A stretch of DNA of 64,000 nt from Micractinium sp. NFX-FRZ (taxonomy: Eukaryota > Chlorophyta > Trebouxiophyceae > Chlorellales > Chlorellaceae), in contig JAPTJF010000235.1 in assembly GCA_029339195.1 (NCBI GenBank), positions 30,214-94,213 on the forward strand, given 5' to 3'. This document shows positions 37,501 to 47,343 of this stretch, piece by piece. The notes beneath the pieces were generated by a model. It was not told the origin of the DNA, ran no database searches, and was given only the letters and a program-made list of their open reading frames with translations. The position numbers and the translations under genes were made by a program. Each line of letters opens with the position of its first letter. Position 1 is the stretch's first letter.

Positions 37501-40401
37501 AGCGGCACTGGCCCTCATGCGGAGCAGCGGCAGTGGGTTTAGATCAGCTGCCCCGCATGCAGAGGCGCATACAAGGGCTGAGGGTGAGCAGGCGCGCCGT
37601 CAGCACCCGCCCAGCCCAACCGTGCACGCTGCCCCCGCCGGCCCCCGCCGGCGTGTTCCCCCCCGCTCACGTCGGTGCGGCCACCAGTGCTGTGGGCAGG
37701 GTGGTGCGGCTGTCGCCGCGGCTGTTGGTTGCGAGCACTGAGAACTTGTAAATGCTGGCAGGGCAGCTCAGGAGGAAGCGGCCGGGGTTGATGGGGTTGC
37801 CCGGGGCGAAAGTGAGGGTCGGCTGCAGGGCACAACAGGGAAGAAGCGAGCAGACGCATGGGAAGCTGCCAGCATGAAGGCGTGCTGAAGAGGCGTGCGA
37901 TGCACAGGAGGCGGGCGAGGGCAGTCAATAGTGCAGGCGGGCGGGCAGGGAGTGGCAGGGCGCAGCGGGCAGGAGCAGAGCCTGGTCACTGTGATGCCAG
38001 GCAGTGCATGTTCGAGCATGCACTGCTGGGGCGAGAGCAAGAACAGGGGGGAACATGGTGCACTTACCACGCGCGGGTTGCTGCCCAGTCCAACGGCTGT
38101 GATAGTCCTGCCAGTGACAATGTTGCCCGGGGTGCCGACCACCTTGTAGCTGGAGATGCCCCCTGCGCAGGCAAGGCAGCACACAAGCAGCGTGGTGTTT
38201 GCGCGGGCTTAAGCCGTACCCATGCACGCAAGCAGCGGGGGAGGGGGCTGCACGCATGGGAGTGTGCCCATGCTGGCAGGAGGCTGCAGGGGGCAATGGC
38301 ATCATCATCATATGCCATTGGCAGCTACGCAGCAGCTGCCGGTTAGACGAGGAGTGCAGCCTGGCAGGAGCAGGCCGCCTGGCTGCCCAGCTGCCTGCCC
38401 CGGCTGCCTAGTCGGCTGCCTGGCTGCCCAGCTTGCACGCTGCACAGGCTCTCCAGCGCTAGCCGATTGACGTCTGCCCGCCTCGCCTGCGCATGACGAC
38501 CTGAGGTTGGCATCACTGAACCTGATCTGGACCAGGATGGTGTTCCCTGAAGCAGAGACCGTGGGCACCTCGGGAGTGCACGGCTTGCTGCAGCAGGCAA
38601 GCGGTGCGGTGCACGCAAGGCGTCAGGCATGGGGTGCGGTGCACACAAGGCGTCAGGCATGGTGGATGCACAGAGCGCTTGCTTGCTGGAGCCGCGAATG
38701 GGGGCACCGTGAAGAAGGAGGCTGCTTCGTTCAAGAGACGCTTGCCCACGGCGATCAGCGCCAAACGAAAGGAGCTCCTGCTATGCACACATGACAATCC
38801 CACCCCTGCTGCGCACATGTCACATTCCCACCCCTGCTGCGCATCCCACCCCTGCTGCGCACACGTCGCAATCCCACCCCTGCTGTGCACATGTCACAGC
38901 ACCACCCCTGCTGCGCCGGCCAACTCACGCGAGAGGCTGTGGGGTGACGGCACGCGTCTGCGCGCTGAAAGCGCTCTGACCCCGCCTGGTGAATGCTGAC
39001 GCCTTAAACCTGTAGCCCATCCCAGACCTACGGTTGTGGGGTGGGTGTGGCGCAGGCAGGGCCTCATTCGGTGCTGGATTGGCCGGGCAGGGCAGGGAGG
39101 GGCCAGCCTGCTGGGTGGGGCCGAGCGGCAGCCCCGCCTGCCTGTGCGAGCTCCGCGGACCAGCCCCCGCCCCACCCCCAAACAGACGGCGCGCTCACTG
39201 CAGGCCCCTGGCATTGCATGCCGCTTGTGGCTGGATTCAGTGGAGGCTGCGCAGGATGGGCAGCGGTCGGCACACGGTGCTCCTGCTTGCCAGGGCGGTG
39301 GCGGAGGCCCAAACCGAGTACCCCGCAGCTGCCCCGCCCCGCAGCGCTCTCCCTCTCAAGCGGGCCCCCGGCGGGAGGCAGGCACGCACTTGTATCTCAG
39401 GGCAAGGGTGGGGATGCCGGGTGCAAAGTTGAAGAAGCGAGCGTTGGAGTCTGAACCGGCCACGGCAAAGCCCATGCCGGTGGCAAAGATGGTGGGGGTG
39501 CCGGCGGGCTGCCCCACGGGCACGCCCTCAATCCGGTACCCCGTGACGGCTGCAGGGGGGGGGGCAGGTGGCAGCGCAAGGGCGGGCGCATGTAGGTGCA
39601 AGGGAGGAGGGTCCAGGGTGGCCTCAACATGTGGTGAGGGCTCACCTAGCCCTCATCCAAGGACCAGCCTGATGCCAGCTGCAGCCCGGCACAACTCGAG
39701 GGGTGCACCCATTAGCTGCGGTGGTAGCAGGCAACGGGCCCGCAGGGGTGCAAAGTGCTGGAGGCTCCCTGCTACTGGTGGCACTGCCCACCCGTGTTTG
39801 CTGGTGGGGTGACAGTGACGGTGATGATGGTGTCGAGAGAGCCGGTGAGCTCAACGCTAATGAGCGGCCTGCAAGGAGGGGGCAGGGCAGGTGGGACCAG
39901 AGGTCGGTTGGGGCGGTGAAAGTGTGGGGGCGGGATGAGAAGCGCGTGGCTTTGCATGCAGGGCAGGCAGGCGGAGCTGCCAGAAGGAGCATGGGCGGCT
40001 GCGGCGCTTGCGAGGAAGGAAATTTGTGCACACACACAACTGATGCACAGCTGAGGCGGTGCAGGCCCTGGGGTGCCACTCACGCAGCTCCTGCCGCCGC
40101 GTTAACGCCGGGACCACTGGCCAGCCTCCGCTGCCCGCCGGTGAGCTCCTCTGCACGGTCGGCGGGAGCAAGGGGTCGTGTCAGGGGCGTGATCGCTCCG
40201 CATGCCCACCGAGAGAACTGCGCTGTAGGCTGCTGCCGGGTGCGCGACAACCAAACGAGTGGCTGACAGGACTTTGCCTTAGCAACCCAGGGTTACCCGC
40301 GTACCTGCGGCGGCATGGCTGCCTAGGACCACCAGAGCCAATAATATGTAGAGAGCAGGTCGCCAGGGGGCCTCCCCACGTGGGGGCGCGGGTCGCGCCA
40401 T
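34528..40401 (-). CDS. Secreted modular protein with eight-cysteine modules on proline-rich linkers
   Basis: The model has 13 exons and encodes 567 residues. Exons: 40401..40305, 40150..40084, 39868..39792, 39549..39390, 38587..38487, 38162..38068, 37822..37671, 37358..37220, 36865..36677, 36406..36281, 35937..35698, 35312..35160, 34635..34528. A signal peptide (about 1-32, LYILLALVVLGSHAAA) precedes two fibronectin-III-like beta regions (TVTVTPPANTG, GYRIEGVPVG; SSYKVVGTPG, YKFSVLATNSRG). A pure proline-rich exon follows, then four modules of the form C-x6-C-x(7-14)-CC-x(1-2)-CC-x(4-11)-C-x(2-5)-C, and a fifth shortened C-terminal one. Each module plus its proline-rich linker occupies one exon, and all these introns are phase 0. 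The intron after 38487 appears to use a GC donor. Probably an extracellular-matrix protein held by disulfides; the family is not recognised. Confidence 0.83.
38605..38665. repeat. Two tandem copies of a roughly 29-bp unit
   Basis: GCAAGGCGTCAGGCATGG and its flanks are repeated once with small changes, in an intron of the cysteine-rich gene. Confidence 0.6.
38785..38917. repeat. Intronic minisatellite with core CCCACCCCTGCTGCGCA
   Basis: Five imperfect copies of a 17-29-bp unit built on CCCACCCCTGCTGCGCAC, some with a following ACATGTCACA, lie in the intron between exons 39549..39390 and 38587..38487 of the cysteine-rich gene. Confidence 0.8.
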
Positions 40402-41210
40402 GCCCGCAGACAGCTAGCGCCGCGTAGCCCGGCTGGTTGCTGTCTGCACAAACTATTGATGCTGGCTTGAGCTTGAGCCGCCAAGCCTGCGCTTTCGTCT
40501 GGTACTTTGCGATGGCGTTGAAGAGAAGCTCCCCATGCAGCTGCCAGCAGTACCAAGCTCTCGTCCACAGATTGGATGCTTAAATGTGAGAAGGCACCCA
40601 CGGTTGTGCATACTGGCTCGCAACGTCTGTCACTCACGGACTTGCTACTGATTGCGTGTCCTGTCCATCTCGACCACCCAGACCTGACATTTCCCTGCTG
40701 CCGCTGCTGTCGGAAGGGTGCGGTGGGTTGGATACACGGTACAGCCGCCTGTACTGCAGGGAACGGCATTCCCTGCGCAGCTGCAGAGAACCGCTTCTAC
40801 AGCAGTCTCTATCACATTGCAGTCACGACATGAAAGTGCCCTTCAAGGCTGAGAGGCATGTGGGGCAGCGGTATTCCGTCTGCCTGCGCCACAAGGGGGG
40901 GCACTGCCATCTGCACTGCCCTGGCAGCATCTGCATGTGGTGCTGGCACCAGCTCGACCCCGTGTGCGCCGCTGCACGGCAGCAAGACACGTGCATCCAC
41001 GACAAGTATGATCTCGGCCTGGTAGTCGTCAGAAATCATTACCCACACATGTGCGCACGTTCATGGCATGGCAGAGCCCCACCGCTGCAGATGACAACCG
41101 CTGCCTGCACCAGGAGAGCAGCACGCGCGCTCTGCTGCCGCCTTGTCCTGCCGTGCCTGCAGTCTCCTATTTGCACTGGCTGCCTTCGTCACTCCTGCCA
41201 GCTGCCGCCT
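40402..41210. other. Intergenic region with an unexplained minus-strand open frame
   Basis: This holds the promoter side of the cysteine-rich gene and the 3' flank of the short-chain dehydrogenase gene. A minus-strand frame (41048..40812, 78 codons, containing EIILVVDARVLLPCSG) reads plausibly but has no splice context, no homologue recognised and no link to either neighbour. It is not called as a gene. Confidence 0.35.
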
Positions 41211-42707
41211 TCACTTCCTTGCAGCGTCCAAGGCTTCTGTTAAGGTGACCTCCAGCGGGTTGGCGTTGGGCCCCATGCGCAGCGGCAGCATCACCGCCTC
41301 TGCCACATCTGCCGGCTGGATCAGCAGCCCGGCCTCGAAGATGCCCATCTTCACAAGGCGGGAAGAAAGGGGGCACGGAGAGTGACAGTGGGCTGCACGC
41401 GTATGCAGCCGGTGTCACATCTTGCAGGTCCGGGACACAGCAGGAGCAGCTGCAGAGCAGCGGGCACCCTATCCGCAGCTGGCAGGCAGTACCAACCTGC
41501 TGTACCAATTCTGTTGCCACAAACCCCGGCTCCACAACCAGGGTGCGGATGTTGTGCTTGCGCAGCTCCTGAAGAGGGATCGTCAGGAAATCCAGATGGG
41601 AGATGTGCGGCCAAGTGGGATTGTGACCGCGCAGCATGGGGCAGCATGGCGCAGCATGGGGCGGCATTGGGCAGGCAAGCTGGGGGAGGGACGGACGGCC
41701 AGTTTAGGAGGGTGCGGCCAAGGTTGGGCAAAGTGCAAAGGGAAGCCTGCATTTGCTCAGCTTGCTTTGTTTGACTGGGGCCTAGTCCTCATATAATACG
41801 TGTAGTGCCACCAGCACTCCTTGTGACAAGCTTGCCATCCCTGCCAGTCCAGGCTCGCACCTCAAAGCAGGCCAGCGTCCAGCCTCGCATGCCCCACTTG
41901 CTGGCGCAGTAGGGAGCCGAGCCAGGCAAGCCGACGGTGCCCGCCAGGCTCCCGATGTTGACCACAAGCCCGCCCCCTCGGGCGGCCATGCCGGGGGCCA
42001 GCAGGCGCGTGAGGCGCATGGGGGCAAGCGTGTTGACCTGAAGCACTGCCTCCCACACATCAGGGTTGCCTGTGGGAGTGAGGGCAGGGAGGCAAGGGGA
42101 CAGGGTCAGGTGCCGTGTCAAGTAGTAGGACCCAATAGTGACTCACGTTCTGATTGCCTCAGAAGGAGTTTGACGAAGCTGGCGGCAGTTTGCAGGCATG
42201 CCAAGACCCGCTCATCACGCCCCTTGCGTTGGGGTGCCCGCCCGCCTCCCTGCCCCCACCTTCCCCCAGCTCCAGTCACACCCGTCAGAATGTCTTGCTC
42301 GCTCGGTACCATCCCAGCATTGTTGATCAGGACGTCCATCCCTCCTGTGTGGCGTTCCAGCACGCTTGCAGCCAGGCGCTCAATAGCGGCCGGGTCGGTG
42401 AGATCGCACGCCTCGGTCTCGCACCAGGCAGCGCCCGCCGAACGGCACCGCTGCGCCACCTGCGGGGGCGGGGCCTTTTGTGTGATGTGGCCGTTTCGCT
42501 CGGTACCTCAAACCCTGCGCGCTCACGTCACTTGAAGACATGCAGGGGCCTGACAGTTTGCATCCTCGCCTGTTCCAGCTCGTCTGCAGGGTGGGCGGTG
42601 AGGAAGAGCCTCGCGCCCTCTGCGGCGCACCGCTCGGCTATCGCCGCCCCGATGCCGCGGCTGGCACCTGTGCACAGCACTGTCTTGTCGCTCAGCAGGC
42701 CCGGCAT
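41211..42707 (-). CDS. Short-chain dehydrogenase/reductase (SDR), copy 1
   Basis: Five exons: 42707..42570, 42459..42282, 42069..41861, 41568..41497, 41348..41211, giving 244 residues, a typical classical SDR. TGASRGIG (13-20) is the NAD(P)-binding glycine motif. VLINNAG is the conserved NNAG, NIGSLAG supplies the catalytic Ser, and YCASK is the YxxxK catalytic pair. The intron after 42570 uses a GC donor (CAG|GCGAGG). It is a close paralogue of the plus-strand SDR at 58808-59959: the first three exons have identical lengths in the two genes. The substrate cannot be inferred. Confidence 0.92.
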
Positions 42708-42881
42708 GGTGGGACGGTGCTGTGTCTGGGTATTCTGGGGCAGGGCAGGATGTCAACACGGTGACTAGGCATGTGAGCTGTCCAGAGGGAGCTTGCTCAT
42801 CTTCCCCGCAGCACTTCTAGCCTCGGAACTCAATTTCTTGGTACATGTCACCACCATCCGCATATCCGCTCTGCCTTTACC
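42708..42881. promoter_or_regulatory. Probable bidirectional promoter between SDR copy 1 and the desulfurase-like gene
   Basis: 174 bp separate two diverging start codons, so the two core promoters must overlap or share elements. Confidence 0.5.
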
Positions 42882-45800
42882 ATGGCCCGAACCCAGCCCA
42901 CCGAGGGCAGCCTAGCTGCCCGCTTGCGGGGCGACTTCGACATTCTCTCCCGCCGCCCCAACCTGCTCTATCTAGATACAGCCGCCACCTCGCTCAAGCC
43001 CAATGCGGTCCTGCAGGTTAGGGTTGTGCAGGCAGGGGAGCGGGGGTGTGCACACAAGGTTGCCTGCGGCGGCTGGCCCAACGCTGCCGGTCCAACCCTG
43101 CCACCACGGACCACCCCACGGCATGCTGCGCCTGCCTTCCCCCTTTGCCTCCCCGCTTCTTTCCCACCAACGCAGGCCATGCACGACTACTACCACAGCG
43201 ACAACGCCAACATCCACCAAGGCTGCGAGCACGAGCTGAGGTGGGCGCAGGCAGGGGTGGAGGTGTGCCTGCTGGGCTTCCCTGGCGTCTTGCCAGCTCG
43301 CAATCTACCTGCCATCTCGCAATTGTGACCCCACCCTGTTGTGCCTTGCCTCCTGTTGTGCCCCGTCAACTTCTTGAGACTGTGCCGTCTTGACCGCCCC
43401 CCTGCCCCACCGCTCATCACTCGACACCCTGCACCCTGCCCAACCCTCAAAACAACATACGCTGAGCCCTGCCCCACACCCATGTTGTGCGCAGCAAGCG
43501 TGCCACGGAGCGATATGAGGGATCACGCCGCAAGGTGGCAGCGTTCATCAACGCCGCCCGCCCCGAGGAAGTGTGCTTCACACGCAACGCCACTGAGGCG
43601 CTCAACGTGGTGGCGCACGGCTGGGGCAGGCACAACCTGGGGCCTGGAGACGAGGTGAGCTCAGCCGCGAGGCGCCTGCTGCATGCTGCCGTGTGTCTCA
43701 GCCGAGTGGAAGGCCAAGGGCGGGCGGGCGCGAAGTGCAGGAGCAGGCACCGCTGTGGTGGGCTTCCGTCAGGCACAGGACACCACAGGGTCTGTACTGT
43801 ACTGCCCCAGTGTGAGCCAGACACGGTGCCTTGCCAAGCCAGGACGCCACATCCTCGCAAGCAGCACGCCTTCACCGGCAAGCCAGCAGCAGGCCAGCGA
43901 GGTTGCTGGGGAGCCGTGCGCCCTCACCCTCGCCCCTGCCGCCGCCCATCCCACCCGCCCCACCTTGCCGCCTCAGATCCTCATGTCAGTGGCGGAGCAC
44001 CACAGCTCTCTGGCGCCCTGGCAGCAGGTGGCCCAGAAGACAGGGGCTACCATCGTGGATGTGGGGCTGACGCCAGACACCCAGGAGATTGACCTGGCAG
44101 ACCTACAGGTCAAGCTGTCAAGCAACAGCAAACCCAAGGTAGGTGCCGGGCGGGCCTGCACAGCCCCATCTTGCAGTGTGGGGGAGCCGGGAGCACCGCG
44201 GGAGGAGCGTAGCACGTCGTGCGACGTGGCCTGGCGTGCTTCCAGCTGCCCTGTGCCTGCCCAGGGGGCATGCACTGTCCCCTAAAGCCTGGCTCGCTGC
44301 CAACGTCACAGCCCCGTAACCTCACCCTGCATCCCCCTGACCTCCCCTGGCCCGCCCCCCCAGCTGGTCGTGATGGTCCACCTCAGCAACGTGCTGGGGG
44401 CGGTGCTGCCAGCTCAGCGCGTGTGCCAGCTGGCGCATGAGGTGGGTGGGACGGGTGGCGGGGCAGGCATGCGTTTGCACAGCAACAGGCGGTCAGGCAA
44501 CAGGCATGGGCTGGCCGCTGCTGCAGACACCTGCCCAGCAGCTTGGCTGGCTAGCTTCTACTGGATTCCAAACAGCTCCAGCAGCACCGCCCCAGCCCCG
44601 TGTCCCGCTGCGGGCACCACCCTGCCCCATCCTGCCACCCCCCTCACCAGCTTGGGTGCCTCTCAGTGCTGACTCTCTGCAGGGGTGCCCCCTGGTGCTG
44701 CATGACCACTCCCGCCAGTTCCGCCGCACCGCCCTTCCCTGCCACCCCTTCACATTCCGCCTTGAATGATGCCTCCTGCCTGCAGGCCTGACAGCTCCTG
44801 CTGCACCCCCCTTCCCTCCCCCCCCCTTCATGTCCCACCCCTCTTGGCGGCTGTCTCCACTGTGCTGCCCGCCCCCTCCCACCTGCAGGCGTGCCAGCTG
44901 CTGCTGCACACCCCCTTCCGCCCCACCCCTTCAATTCCCATGTCTCCCAGCCGCTCGCGCCCTGCAGGCGGGCGCACTGGTGCTGCTGGACTCGTGCCAG
45001 TTTCTGCCGCACCGCCCCGTGGATGTGCAGCAGCTGGGGTGTGACTGGCTGGTGGCGTCCGGGCACAAGATGCTGGGGCCCACAGCCAGCGGCTTCCTCT
45101 GGGGCAGGTGGGGTGAGGGCGCCTGCCTGAACGGCAAGGGGGTGGGTGGGGCAACAGGCAGTACTGGGCGTTCGGGGTTTTGACTGCCATGCCACGTCAG
45201 CTTCCCAAGTGGCTGCATCCAGCGGCCCAGGGGTCCCCAGTAGGCGCACACAGTTGGACAGCCTCTGCCATCTTGCCTCCGAGTTGTCCTCCAGCTGGCA
45301 GGGAGGTGCCCCCAACCCGCGGCGCTTGTGCCTCAGCTGTGCCGTCAACCACGATGCCGCTGGTTGCACTTCGCCCCTCCAATTCTGTCCCGCCTCTGAA
45401 GGTACGACCTGCTGAGTGGGATGGAGCCCCTCATGGTGGGTGGTTCCACGACGGGAGAGATCCATTACGGCATGCACACCGATGTGCCGCCTCCCCTCAG
45501 GTACCTGGTCATCCACTCATCCATCCTGGGCACGATGGCGAGGGGCCGTGCATGTCTGTGAGCCCTGTGACCTGTGCCAGGGCTGAGTGCCGGGTGCGGA
45601 AAATGCTGCCAACTGAACTGGCTTGCGCGGCTCTGTAGTCAGCCGCATGCGTGCAGGGAAACGCCTGCACCCGTTCCGTGCTCCCCTGCTCGTGCCGCCC
45701 CCGCCTGCCTGCCCGCCCCGCCTCTGTCCCCGTCACTACTGTGAACCCAAACACATGGCAGCCTCCCCGCCTCTCCCTGCCCCTCCCTGCCCAACCTGCC

Positions 45801-46844
45801 CCCATCCGCTCCCTTTCCTCGGCTCAACCTCATGGCACCTGGCAGGTTTGAGGCGGGCACGCCCGCCATTGCCGAGGCCATCGGCCTGGGCGCCGCCTGC
45901 GACTACCTGTCCGCCCTGGGCATGGAGGCGGTGCATGCGTACGAGGAGGAGCTGGCGAAGCTGCTGTATGAGGAGCTGTCTGGGGTGCCGGGCATGCGCA
46001 TCTTGGGGCCGGCCCCCACGGCACCAATGGTGAGCGGGAGGCGAGGAGGGCGTGCTGGGGCGCTCATGTGGTGACATGTGGGGCGGCCAGCCTTGGGGCA
46101 GCAGCGCCAGCAGCAGCAGCAGCAGCAGGCGTGGAGCTGGGCGTGTGCCCGGTATGAGGGCATGAAGCGGAGCGACTCATGAAGCGCAGCCGCGGCTTGG
46201 GGCATGCAGGCCCCTGCGCCTACCGCTCTCACCGCTGCTCTCACCGCTGCCCCAAACGCCTGCCCCTGCCTCCCGCCCGCCCCTCGCAGGGGCGCGCCAG
46301 CCTGGCCAGCTTCCAGGTGGATGGGTGTGACGTCATGCAGCTGGCTGCTGAGCTGGACAATCAGTACCACATTGCTGTCAGGTGGGACAGGGCGGCACGG
46401 GTGGCATACCAGGCCAGGGGTAGGGTGCACAGCTGCACAGACCCAGGTGGCACGACGCAGCAGAGATGCCCGGGAGGGCAAGCGTCGGGGAGGGTGAAGT
46501 CGTGTGGAGAGGGCGGCAGGTGAATGCAGTGCTATGTACTGTGCCTGCGCGACAAAGCTTGCCACGTTCATGAGGCTGCACGGTTCCCTCCTGGCAGCCA
46601 TCCTGATGTCCCAGTGCCTTAATTCCCAGCACACCCACCTGCCACCCTGTGCCCCCTCCCGCCCCCGCCCCCCCCCAGTGCCGGCTTCCACCGGGTCAAG
46701 CCGCTGCACGAAGACTACCTCAAGATAGGCCCCACCATGCGGGCCTCTGCCTACATCTACAACACCCCGGAGGAGATCCGCAGATTTGTGGGGGCGCTGC
46801 GCGAGTGTGTGGATGCGCAGCGGAAGCAGCGACGGGGGGCGTAG
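42882..46844 (+). CDS. SufS-like class V aminotransferase (cysteine desulfurase homologue) lacking the catalytic Cys
   Basis: Ten exons: 42882..43016, 43176..43240, 43495..43654, 43977..44138, 44364..44441, 44968..45107, 45402..45500, 45846..46029, 46290..46381, 46679..46844, giving 426 residues, full length for Suf[48 protein letters not shown] and [18 protein letters not shown] (PLP lysine Lys234) are all conserved. GSTTGEIH and RFEAGTP follow as usual. In SufS and plant NFS2 the active-site segment is (S/T)GHHCAQPL; here it reads AGFHRVKPL, so Arg377 stands where the persulfide-forming cysteine should be. Desulfurase activity as known is therefore unlikely; another PLP reaction or a regulatory role is possible. 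No clear transit peptide is visible. Confidence 0.93.
44683..44967 (+). repeat. Decayed duplicate of exon 6 and a tandem repeat in intron 5 of the desulfurase-like gene
   Basis: At 44683-44733 a CTGCAG acceptor is followed by sequence close to the start of the true exon 6 (shared CTGGTGCTGC and CCGCACCGCCC) but it runs into a stop. A unit starting CTGCAGGC-TG-CAGCT-CTGCTGCAC then occurs twice, at about 44782 and 44886. These look like remnants of local exon or intron duplication. Confidence 0.6.
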
Positions 46845-47343
46845 GCGCCGGAGCTGCGGGGGCAGCTGCGGGGCCAGCACAAGGGCACCATTGCCAGTCC
46901 TCGGTTGCCTTCCCCTGATGGCTTTCCAGCTCAACATTCGTTCTGCATGTATGCTGCGAGCTGGAGTGAGTATTTCTGTTGATTGGACTGATGGCGCATC
47001 CACCCGTGGCATGCTGGCCCCTGCTGCGCTCCCGCCGCCCTCATGAGCTCGCATGCCCCAAACATGGGGTCCGCGCCACTTGCAGCATTGTAAATAGCTC
47101 AGCCAGAGTGCCAAAAGCAGAATTTTTACGCAGTCCGAGCTCTGGCTCGCTCTCCGGGGCACTGCTTTTCGAACCGGCTCAAACAGCATCCGAGCATTCG
47201 CCGGCCCCTTTGGCAATCGTAGACTCCCCATCAGTGTTGATATCAACGCGCGCACGGCAGCCCCTCCGCCCTGCACCGGATTGAGGAGAAGCTGGAGGCC
47301 GTCGCCAGCGCCCCCACCGCCCCCCCCCGCCGCCGCGAAGGCC
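46845..47343. other. Intergenic region between the desulfurase-like and F-box genes
   Basis: 3' flank of the desulfurase-like gene up to the TGTAA at 47089, then the promoter side of the F-box gene. No exon is supported. Confidence 0.55.
47089..47093 (+). terminator. Putative TGTAA polyadenylation signal of the desulfurase-like gene
   Basis: TGTAA on the coding strand about 245 nt past the stop at 46844. Confidence 0.5.
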
